NCBI GenBank assembly: GCA_022573605.1
Contig: JACZTQ010000100.1
Coordinates: 1-9,914, forward strand
Source: Pseudomonadota bacterium
GTDB lineage: Bacteria > Pseudomonadota > Alphaproteobacteria > Rhodobacterales > Rhodobacteraceae
DNA length: 9,914 bases
Direction: 5' to 3'
Shown here: positions 1 through 5,278 of the stretch, one piece after another
Layout of the letters: each line of letters opens with the position of its first letter
How positions within the stretch are numbered: position 1 is the stretch's first letter
Notes under the pieces: model-generated
Told to the model about the DNA's origin: nothing
The model's input: the letters and a program-made list of their open reading frames with translations, nothing else
Database searches by the model: none
Program-made: the position numbers and the translations under genes

Positions 1-12
1 TGAGTCATCACC

Positions 13-82
13 ACTATGTTGCTTGTCTCCGGTTGCTCGTCTCCGCTTGTTTCTCTCCGGTTGTTATCTGCGCTATGTTCGT
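13..82. repeat. Degenerate 14-bp tandem repeat (paired heptamers)
   Basis: Bases 27-40, 41-54 and 55-68 are three consecutive related 14-mers: CTCCGGTTGCTCGT, CTCCGCTTGTTTCT and CTCCGGTTGTTATC. Weaker relatives occur at 13-26 and 69-82. Each unit reads as two alternating heptamers. No protein-coding frame with convincing composition covers it. The remainder of 1-273 is AT-richer and shows nothing else that I can name. Such degenerate heptamer arrays are intergenic repeats in some bacteria; assignment to a known family is not possible from this alone. Confidence 0.35.
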
Positions 83-273
83 TCAAAGAAAATGTTGTGT
101 TTCTCTCTCGTCTTATTGATCCCGCAGCAAGCCGTGGGTCGCCCTTGTTCGAAACACCGACCTACCTCACTTCGGGACTGTTCAATAGACCCTTCATTGG
201 ATATTATACGAATCTTTGAGCGCTTGAGACTCCTAAAACTCTAAGGCGTCGCAAAAAGCTCGAACCAGTAATA

Positions 274-520
274 TTAATTGGGGCGGAGTTTCAGTCGCGC
301 CGCAAAAGCGCCGTCGAGACCGAATATATTGGGGTATGTTTTCAAGAATCCGCGCTCGGAAACAATGCGCTTGTCCCAGAATTTCTTGGCTGACTCCAGC
401 TGGAACTCTTTGTGTCTCAACAGGAATTCCTCGACCACCTGATCGTTTTCCTCGCGAATTATCGAACAGGTGGAGTAAACCAGAATCCCGCCCGGGCTGA
501 CCAGAGACGCGGCGTGATCG
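274..520 (-). CDS. RsmB/NOP2-family rRNA (cytosine-C5) methyltransferase, C-terminal fragment
   Basis: This is the last roughly 80 residues of a SAM-dependent RNA m5C methyltransferase of the RsmB/NOL1/NOP2 family, which methylates cytosine in rRNA in the cytoplasm. The visible signature is ILDHAASLVSPGG followed directly by ILVYSTCS. The TCS cysteine is the motif VI cysteine (the nucleophile in RsmB). Next come REENDQVVEEFL and the closing NIFGLDGAFAARLKL, the usual DGFFAARL-type ending. The TAA stop is at 274-276. Everything upstream is missing: the SAM-binding glycine motif, the motif IV PCS cysteine and the N-terminal RNA-binding part. The frame continues rightward to 915 only as the antisense of a beta-helix gene, so the fragment ends at a seam near 508-530. 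GC is moderate, unlike the genes right of 2000. I leave the symbol blank because family members differ in target base. Confidence 0.75.
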
Positions 521-530
521 AGAATACGCG
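508..530. other. Chimeric junction 1 (methyltransferase / beta-helix)
   Basis: To the left, minus-strand codons read as RsmB-family sequence up to ILDHAAS. To the right, plus-strand codons read as a beta-helix protein from about GVIENTRFDG onward. Both reading frames stay open across the seam, so the exact base cannot be fixed. Neither gene is complete, and the two meet tail-in with opposite orientation. No insertion sequence, terminal repeat or integrase is present. Confidence 0.6.
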
Positions 531-939
531 GTTTGACGGTGCCGGCAACGACGCTATCGATGTATCGGGGTCGCAGGTGCTGGTTCGCAACGTTCAAATC
601 ACCGGCGCTGCCGATAAGGCGCTGAGTATTGGTGAAAGGAGCAGCCTGGAGGCGATCAGGGTAAGCATCCATTCGTCTGGGATTGGAGTCGCGATCAAGG
701 ATGGTTCCATCTTCAAGGGACAAAATATAGACATCCAGGCTACGCCGCTGGGATTTGCCGTTTTCCGGAAGAAAAGCGAATTTCCGGGAGCGTACGCAAA
801 CGTTTGGCGGTATAACCTGGGCGCCGTTGAAGAGCCCTATTGGCTCGAGGAAGGGTCGACCCTGGTCCTCAATGGCACTTCCGTTACCCCTAACAAACAA
901 AAGGTCGGAGAACAACTCTACTCCGGGAACAAACCATAA
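511..939 (+). CDS. Right-handed parallel beta-helix protein, C-terminal fragment
   Basis: About 140 residues are visible, ending in a TAA at 937-939. The pattern is one of short, regularly spaced beta-strand rungs: GNDAIDVSGSQVLVRNVQI, then GAADKALSIGERSSLEAIRV, then SGIGVAIKDGSIFKGQNIDI. The G(N)DAIDVSGS and DKALSIGE turns are characteristic of right-handed parallel beta-helix proteins (pectate-lyase-like fold), usually surface or exported proteins. In many bacteria such proteins are encoded beside VTC-domain and CotH-kinase genes, and a VTC start follows here after 46 bases, which supports the call. The N-terminal part, including any signal peptide, is missing at junction 1, so export cannot be judged. 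No catalytic residues can be assigned. The last 45 residues (from about FRKKSEFPGAYAN) form a non-repetitive cap. Confidence 0.65.
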   Translation, partial: GVIENTRFDGAGNDAIDVSGSQVLVRNVQITGAADKALSIGERSSLEAIRVSIHSSGIGVAIKDGSIFKGQNIDIQATPLGFAVFRKKSEFPGAYANVWRYNLGAVEEPYWLEEGSTLVLNGTSVTPNKQKVGEQLYSGNKP

Positions 940-985
940 CTGGGTTCCTCAAGACCGGAATCTTCCGGGAAGACAACAAAACGTC

Positions 986-1165
986 ATGAACGCATTGAAT
1001 ATGAGATACGAGCGTAAATTTGTTTTTGGCGATTTATCGCCGTCCGAGGCTGACATCATGATCAAAATGCTGCCGCGGGGTTTTAGGACGGCATACCCGG
1101 ACAGAATCGTGAACAACCTGTATTTCGATACGATAGGATTTTCCCTTTACCAAGAGAACCTGGCG
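986..1165 (+). CDS. VTC-domain (polyphosphate polymerase-like) protein, N-terminal fragment
   Basis: The first 60 or so residues of a VTC domain protein, a member of the triphosphate tunnel fold that in yeast Vtc4 makes polyphosphate from ATP. Visible hallmarks are MRYERKFVF at the start, with the ExK of the first tunnel strand, then RIVNNLYFDTIGFSLYQENLAG. The VNN(L/I)YFDT strand is highly typical of the bacterial branch. I chose ATG 986; a second in-frame ATG at 1001 gives MRYERKF directly and is equally possible, and neither has a clear ribosome binding site. After ENLAGV the expected basic tunnel strand (RxKxRxRWY type) is absent and the frame turns into an unrelated VWA protein, so the gene is cut near 1160-1170. 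The bacterial VTC proteins of this group are not well characterised, so polymerase activity is an inference from fold. Confidence 0.65.
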
Positions 1166-1172
1166 GGCGTTT
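1158..1172. other. Chimeric junction 2 (VTC domain / VWA protein)
   Basis: The plus-strand frame stays open here by chance, turning a VTC N-terminus (…SLYQENLAGV) into the middle of a VWA-type protein (…EIDRLPRKEIARRIL). No natural domain fusion of this kind is known to me. The VTC domain is broken in the middle of its fold, and GC rises after the seam. The exact base is uncertain. Confidence 0.55.
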
Positions 1173-2000
1173 TTGCCGAAATCGATCGCCTGCCGCGAAA
1201 GGAGATTGCCCGGCGCATTCTCACCGGCACGTCGTCGCCGTTGTTGCCTCTGTTGGATCAGGTGGCCAACGTCGAGGTGGTTGTCTTTGCCGGTCAGGTC
1301 CAAGGGGCCGATGCGGAAACGCTGCAGACGGTCGTCGAACGTCCCCCGGCGACATTGATAACAGGTGTTTCGAATCTCACTCAGGCACTTTCGGCCGGCG
1401 CCCGCGACAGCGCGGCTTCGCCGCTGATCGGCGTGGTGCTGTTGACCGATGGCCGCGACAACAGCGACCGCGATGCGGTCCTCATCGCCTCGCGGCTCGG
1501 TCAGGCTCAGACGCCCGTGTTCCCGGTCATCTTCGGTTCCAAGTTTCAGCCGAAAGATCTTGCCATCGCCGACCTCGACTATTTGCTCCGAGTCTTCAAA
1601 GACGATAGGGCGCCGCTGAAGGCGACGTTGAATACGTCGGGCTTTGAAGGAGAAGAAATCAAAGTCGTTCTGGAGCGCGTGGGCCGGGAACCGGTCACGA
1701 AGACGGTGACCCCCGATTCGAGTACCGTGCAGCTCGAGTTTCAGCTCGAAACGGATGAAGTCGGCCGCCACGAATACACGCTCCGTATCGGCGCTCGTCC
1801 CGGCGAGACCCGTGAGGACAACAACGCAAAAACATTTGCCATAACCGTCACCGACGATACCGTCCGCGTGTTGCTGCTGGAGGGCGAAGCCCGCTGGGAA
1901 TTTCGGTTCATCGACAATGCGCTCGAGCGCGACGAGCACGTGGAGGTGAAGCGTGTGGTCTTTCGTCAGCCGCATCTCGGTTTGCTGCAAGATACGTCCT
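1166..2000 (+). CDS. VWA-domain protein of the BatA/large membrane type, internal fragment
   Basis: Roughly 278 residues from the middle of a large protein, with both ends missing. The first part is the second half of a von Willebrand factor A domain: a strand VEVVVFAGQ, a threonine/serine-rich region with NLTQAL, then IGVVLLTDGRDNSDRDA, the usual (L/V)TDGxx(N)S element of the metal-binding (MIDAS) fold, and PVFPVIFGS. Next comes a beta-rich CARDB/Ig-like domain (LKATLNTSGFEGEEIKVVL to REDNNAKTFAITV). Last is VRVLLLEGEARWEFRFIDNAL, matching the VL(Y/L)(V/L)EGxxRWE(Y/F)R(Y/F) segment seen in uncharacterised planctomycete and verrucomicrobial membrane proteins that end in a glutamine-amidotransferase-like domain. 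Membrane segments and the DxSxS first half of the MIDAS would lie in the lost N-terminus. Function is unknown. It faces nadC tail-in at the next seam. Confidence 0.6.
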
Positions 2001-2012
2001 TCCCGCGGCGAC
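1998..2012. other. Chimeric junction 3 (VWA protein / nadC)
   Basis: Left of about 2000 the plus strand reads as a VWA protein up to about LLQDTSFPRRL. Right of it the minus strand reads as NadC from its start to REAGVAAG. Two genes on opposite strands are both cut at the same point. A 9-base word, CTTCCCGCG, occurs at 1999-2007 and again at 2018-2026, which could have favoured mispriming. GC content rises sharply to the right and remains high to the window end. Confidence 0.7.
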
Positions 2013-2165
2013 TCCAGCTTCCCGCGAGCGCATCAGCGCCGTCGCCTTGGTGCCGGGCGCGATCACCGCGTCCGAGGTCACGTCGCCGGCGCGGCCCAGA
2101 TCCTCCAGCAGGGCGGCGCGGATGGCGGGTTCCAGCAGCAGGCGAGGCAGGGGCGGCAGCGTCAT
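2001..2165 (-). CDS. nadC: Quinolinate phosphoribosyltransferase (NadC), N-terminal fragment
   Basis: NadC joins quinolinate to PRPP, releasing CO2 and giving nicotinate mononucleotide, the third step of de novo NAD synthesis in the cytosol. Only the first 55 residues are present: LLLEPAIRAALLEDLGRAGDVTSDAVI, then TALMRSREAGVAAG. The EDLGRxGDVT(S/T)DA and REAGVxAG motifs are diagnostic of the NadC N-terminal domain. The catalytic barrel, about 230 more residues, is missing because the sequence changes to an unrelated gene at about 2000. The ATG at 2163-2165 overlaps the nadB stop as ATGA, which implies translational coupling. The continuing open frame to 1908 (RTYLAANRD…) is only the antisense of the VWA gene. 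The truncation is more likely an artefact than a real gene loss. Confidence 0.85.
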
Positions 2166-3787
2166 GGCGCGGTCTCCTCGGCTTCGGCGCGGATCGCCAG
2201 CGCCTGGTCGAGCGTGATCAGGGTCGGGCGGGCCTGGGCGGGGTCGGTCTCAGGGTAGTCGGCGCGGGCATGGCCGCCCCGGCTCTCGGTGCGGCGGAGT
2301 GCGGCGGCGGCGACCAGGGTGGCGGTTGTCAGCATGTTGAGGAAGGCGCGGCTGGCGCCTTCGCACTCGCGCTCGATCCGGGCGATGGTGCGCAGCGCAC
2401 GGGTCAGTCCGGCCCCATCGCGCTCGACCCCGACATCGGCGGTCATGATCCGGCGCAGTTCGCCCAGCGCCGCCTCGGGCAGGGTGTCGGTCTCGGGTTC
2501 GGGTCCGGGTTCGGGTCCGGGTTCGGGCCCGGGTTCGGGGGTAAGCAGGGCGCCGGCCGGCTGGACGGTTGCGCCAGGCGCCGTTTCGGTGATCGCGGTG
2601 GCGATCCGGGCGCCGAAGACCAGCGCCTCCAGCAGCGAGTTCGAGGCCAGCCGGTTGGCGCCGTGCAGCCCGGTGCAGGCGACCTCGCCGACCGCCCAGA
2701 GACCGTCGAGCGAGGTCCGGCCGGCCGCGTCGGTGCGCACCCCGCCCATGTGGTAGTGCTGGATCGGGGCCACCGGGATCGGCTCGACCGCCGGGTCGAT
2801 GCCGGCCTCGCGGCAATAGCCGGCGACGGTGGGGAACTGCTCGGCCAGGCGCGCCCCCAGCGCCGCGCGGGTATCGAGGAAGACCCGGTGCCCGGCATTG
2901 ATGTGGTGGTGGACGGCGCGGGCCACCACGTCGCGCGGGGCCAGCTCGGCGTCGGGGTGGATGGCGGGCATGAACCGCGCCCCGGTCTCGTCGATCAGCA
3001 CCGCGCCCTCGCCGCGCAGGGCCTCCGAGGCGAGCGGCGCCGGGTCGCGATCGACGGCGATGCCGGTGGGGTGGAACTGGACGAATTCCGGGTCGGCGAT
3101 CATCGCCCCGGCGCGGGCCGCCATGCCGAGGCCCTGGCCGCGCACGCGGGAGGGGTTCGAGGTGATCCGGTAGAGCCCGCCGATGCCCCCGGTGGCCAGC
3201 ACCACCTGGGGCGCCCGGAACAGCATCGGCGCCGCCCAGGGGTCGCAGGCGCTGCGCGCGAAGACCCCGGCGACGCGGCCCCCGGCGAGCGCCAGGTCGT
3301 CGGCCTCGATGCCCTCGATGACGCGGATCGAGGGCGTGGCGCGCACCGCGCCGATCAGCGCCTGCATGATCGCCCGCCCGGCGGCGTCGCCCTTGACCCG
3401 CACCACCCGGTGGGCGGAATGCGCCGCCTCGCGCGATTGCAGGAACCGCCCGGCGGCGTCGCGGTCGAAGGGGGTGCCGAGCCCGGCCAGGTCCTCGATC
3501 CGCTTCGCCGCCTCCTCGGCCACCGACAGCGCGACCGCCGGATCGACGGTGCCGGCGCCCGCCGCGACGGTGTCGCGGGCATGGGCGGCGGGGCTGTCGT
3601 CGTCGCCGAGGGCGGCGGCGATCCCGCCCTGGGCCCAGGCGCTGGAGGCGCCCTCGCCCAGCGCCATCGGCGAGAGCACGGTGACCGGGTGCGGCGCCAT
3701 CCTGAGCGCGGTGTACAGCCCGGCGAGGCCAGCGCCGACGATCAGCGCGCCATCGACGTCGAACAGGGTGTCGTGAGGGAGGGTCAT
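2162..3787 (-). CDS. nadB: L-aspartate oxidase (NadB)
   Basis: NadB oxidises L-aspartate to iminoaspartate using FAD, the first step of de novo NAD synthesis; the product goes to NadA. The 541 residues match the usual length. Seen in order: FAD-binding VGAGLAG (17-23), SSAWAQGGIAAAL (48-60), Glu120 in SREAAHSAHR (the E. coli Glu121 equivalent), QFHPTGI (237-243, with catalytic-region His239), ELAPRDVVAR (281-290), QHYHMGGV (343-350), GLHGANRLASNSLLEAL (373-389) and the helical C-terminus with TESRGGHARADYP (500-512). I chose ATG 3787 rather than the in-frame ATG at 3826 because GAGGAA lies a few bases upstream and the longer form adds 13 non-conserved residues. Residues 417-432 are an unusual PEPG repeat between the catalytic and C-terminal domains. 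The gene lies 208 bp downstream of nadA and overlaps nadC. Confidence 0.95.
   Translation of the reverse strand: MTLPHDTLFDVDGALIVGAGLAGLYTALRMAPHPVTVLSPMALGEGASSAWAQGGIAAALGDDDSPAAHARDTVAAGAGTVDPAVALSVAEEAAKRIEDLAGLGTPFDRDAAGRFLQSREAAHSAHRVVRVKGDAAGRAIMQALIGAVRATPSIRVIEGIEADDLALAGGRVAGVFARSACDPWAAPMLFRAPQVVLATGGIGGLYRITSNPSRVRGQGLGMAARAGAMIADPEFVQFHPTGIAVDRDPAPLASEALRGEGAVLIDETGARFMPAIHPDAELAPRDVVARAVHHHINAGHRVFLDTRAALGARLAEQFPTVAGYCREAGIDPAVEPIPVAPIQHYHMGGVRTDAAGRTSLDGLWAVGEVACTGLHGANRLASNSLLEALVFGARIATAITETAPGATVQPAGALLTPEPGPEPGPEPGPEPETDTLPEAALGELRRIMTADVGVERDGAGLTRALRTIARIERECEGASRAFLNMLTTATLVAAAALRRTESRGGHARADYPETDPAQARPTLITLDQALAIRAEAEETAP
2496..2540 (-). repeat. 12-bp in-frame tandem repeat inside nadB (PEPG linker)
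   Basis: The plus strand shows GGTTCGGGTCCG at 2496-2507, an identical copy at 2508-2519, a copy with one change (GGTTCGGGCCCG) at 2520-2531 and a partial copy at 2532-2540. On the coding strand this makes PEPG repeated about four times (NadB residues 417-432). The unit is a multiple of three, so gain or loss of copies keeps the frame. It lies at the hinge between the FAD/capping part and the C-terminal helical domain, where a flexible linker would be tolerated. Confidence 0.9.
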
Positions 3788-3841
3788 CGGTTCCTCGCTC
3801 GAAGCCGGTGAATGGCTGAGTTTCACTTACGCGACCCCGCC

Positions 3842-3990
3842 GTTTTTTTGCCCGTGACAAAATCCGCTGGTGCGGATTTTCGGCTCCGCCCCCCACCCCT
3901 CCTCCCCGCCCAACCACCGATGGTACCAAGGCATGATCGGTGGTTGGGCGGGGAGGAGGGGTGGGGGGCGGAGCCGTCAGGGCAAAAACA
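3842..3990. repeat. Nested inverted repeat (possible three-way junction) between nadA and nadB
   Basis: The core is a perfect 41-bp inverted repeat: 3881-3921 pairs with 3936-3976 around a 14-base loop that contains GGTACC. Outside it, 3842-3857 (GTTTTTTTGCCCGTGAC type) pairs imperfectly with 3977-3990 (TCAGGGCAAAAAC type). Between the outer and inner left arms is a separate perfect hairpin (3859-3880). Folded, this gives an outer stem, a small hairpin and a long hairpin meeting at one junction. The arms are strongly C-rich on one side and G-rich on the other. It covers most of the nadA-nadB gap. It could be a REP/MITE-like element, a transcript-processing or attenuating structure, or both. 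Confidence 0.85.
3859..3880 (-). terminator. Small perfect hairpin with T-tract, terminator-like
   Basis: AAAATCCGC, a four-base loop and GCGGATTTT form a perfect 9-bp stem flanked by A and T runs, so it reads as a weak bidirectional intrinsic-terminator shape. It stands downstream of nadA and upstream of nadB, where it could lower read-through into nadBC. The stem is short, so termination is only a possibility. Confidence 0.4.
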
Positions 3991-3995
3991 CAACC

Positions 3996-5057
3996 TCAGT
4001 GCTTGCGCTCTTTCAGCGCCATCATCGCCTCGATGGCGGCGCGGGCGGGCTCGAGATACTCCTCGCTCACCGTCACCTCCTCGGTCATGGAGTGCAGCGA
4101 CCAGAGGATGTTCTCCAGGGTGATCCGCTTCATGTGCGGGCAGATGTTGCAGGGGCGGATGAACTCGGTCTCGGGCAACTCGGCGGCAACGTTGTCGGAC
4201 ATCGAGCATTCGGTGACCATCACCACCTTCTCGGGCTTGTTCTCGCGCACCCAGCCGATCATGCCCGAGGTCGAGCCGGAGAAATCGGCCTCCGCGATCA
4301 CCTCGGGCGGGCATTCCGGGTGGGCGATGATGACGATACCCGGATTGTCCTCGCGGTAGGCGCGCAGTTCCTCCGGCGTGAAGCGCTCGTGCACCATGCA
4401 GGTGCCCTCCCACCAGACGATGCGCTTGGTGCTCTGGGCCGCGATGTTGCGGGCCAGGAAACCGTCGGGGGTCATGATCACGGTGTCGCCCGGCATCGCC
4501 TCGACCACCTCGAGCGCGTTGGCCGAGGTGAAGCAGATGTCGGAGGCGGCCTTCACCTCGGCCGTGGTGTTGACGTAGGAGACCACCTTGGCGCCGGGGT
4601 TTTGGGCCCGCATCCGGGCCACGTCGGCGGCGGTGATCGAGGAGGCCAGCGAGCAGCCCGCGCGGGCGTCCGGGATCAGCACGGTCTTGGACGGGTTCAG
4701 GATCTTCGAGGTCTCGGCCATGAAATGCACGCCGCACTGGACGATGACCCGGTTCGGCGCCCGGGCCGCCTCGATGGCGAGTTGCAGGCTGTCGCCTGCG
4801 ACGTCGGCGACGCCGTGGAAGATCTCCGGGGTCATGTAGTTGTGCGCCAGGATCACCGCGTCGCGCTCGGCCTTGAGCGCTTCGATGGCGCGGATATAGG
4901 GGGCGTAACCGGCCCAGTCGACTTCCGGGATCACCCGGCTGACCCGGGCATAGCGCCCGGCGGTTTCGCGCGCCGCCGCCGGCGAGGGCGCCAGATCGTA
5001 GCTGCGCTCCATCTCCGCGCGGGCCTCGGCGAGGGGGGTGGTGGCGTTGATCAGCAT
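3996..5057 (-). CDS. nadA: Quinolinate synthase (NadA)
   Basis: NadA condenses iminoaspartate with dihydroxyacetone phosphate to quinolinate, using a [4Fe-4S] cluster, in the cytosol. The 353-residue protein has the family hallmarks: VILAHNYMTPEI (68-79), GDSLQLA (88-94), VQCGVHFMAETSKIL (106-120, Cys108 as a cluster ligand candidate), LIPDARAGCSLA (127-138), VNTTAEVKA (162-170), DICFTSANA (173-181), WWEGTCMVHERF (215-226, Cys220), HPECPPEV (246-253), GSTSGMIGWV (261-270) and PCNICPHMK (302-310, Cys303/Cys306). I chose ATG 5057 because GGAGGG sits 8 bases upstream. The in-frame ATG at 5120 would make the upstream palindrome (5078-5096) coding. NadA, NadB and NadC are encoded in this order and probably form one operon, although the structured 208-bp gap may separate expression levels. 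Confidence 0.95.
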   Translation of the reverse strand: MLINATTPLAEARAEMERSYDLAPSPAAARETAGRYARVSRVIPEVDWAGYAPYIRAIEALKAERDAVILAHNYMTPEIFHGVADVAGDSLQLAIEAARAPNRVIVQCGVHFMAETSKILNPSKTVLIPDARAGCSLASSITAADVARMRAQNPGAKVVSYVNTTAEVKAASDICFTSANALEVVEAMPGDTVIMTPDGFLARNIAAQSTKRIVWWEGTCMVHERFTPEELRAYREDNPGIVIIAHPECPPEVIAEADFSGSTSGMIGWVRENKPEKVVMVTECSMSDNVAAELPETEFIRPCNICPHMKRITLENILWSLHSMTEEVTVSEEYLEPARAAIEAMMALKERKH

Positions 5058-5077
5058 GGGCCGGGCCCTCCGTCCAT

Positions 5078-5096
5078 TATGCTCATAGTGAGCATA
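5078..5096. promoter_or_regulatory. Perfect palindrome upstream of nadA, candidate NAD-repressor operator
   Basis: TATGCTCA, a 3-base centre (TAG) and TGAGCATA form a perfect 8-bp inverted repeat. It lies 20 bases upstream of the nadA ATG, in the only AT-rich patch of the region, where TATATA and CATAAT-like -10 elements also fall on the minus strand. Position and symmetry suit a dimeric repressor that shuts off nadABC when NAD is plentiful. In alphaproteobacteria the regulator NadQ has been proposed from comparative genomics to control nad genes; in other groups NrtR does so. I cannot tell which from the site alone, and no regulator gene is in the window. Confidence 0.65.
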
Positions 5097-5278
5097 TATA
5101 GTGTCCGAAAAAACGCGCACAATGGCGCGCTGGCGTTTCCGGATCGGGCTTGATGATTGGCGCGCGCCCGCCCGCGTGTCAACCCCGGAAGATTCGCGGA
5201 CCTACCCCGGTTGGAAAACCCGCCGGAACGACGCCCGGAAGGCCGGCTTGATCGGACGATCCGTAGCGATCCTCGGTA

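Noticed and set aside
13..82. CRISPR-like array
   Set aside because: Units are 14 bases, degenerate and contiguous, with no unique spacers.
1034..1990. A 318-residue minus-strand frame opposite the VWA fragment
   Set aside because: The plus strand shows clear VTC and VWA motifs; this antisense frame is histidine/arginine-rich and crosses seam 2.
1..2000. A new polyphosphate/surface system combining methyltransferase, beta-helix, VTC and VWA parts
   Set aside because: The parts are truncated, differ in strand and GC, and are joined at abrupt seams; only the beta-helix/VTC pair is credible as a natural neighbourhood.
755..3811. A 1,018-residue plus-strand open frame spanning VTC, VWA and a long Gly/Arg-rich tail
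   Set aside because: It crosses two chimera seams, and from about 2000 onward is the antisense of nadB; the low-complexity GAGRR-type tail is what GC-rich antisense frames give.
2250..3929. A 559-residue arginine-rich minus-strand frame overlapping nadB
   Set aside because: It is a frame-shifted shadow of nadB with a composition dominated by R, G, P and A, and has no family features.
3881..3976. Insertion sequence or transposon ends
   Set aside because: The arms enclose only a 14-base loop with no gene, and no target duplication is evident.
3870..5153. A 427-residue plus-strand frame opposite nadA
   Set aside because: Antisense of a convincing NadA; it begins inside the inverted repeat and has no recognisable domain.
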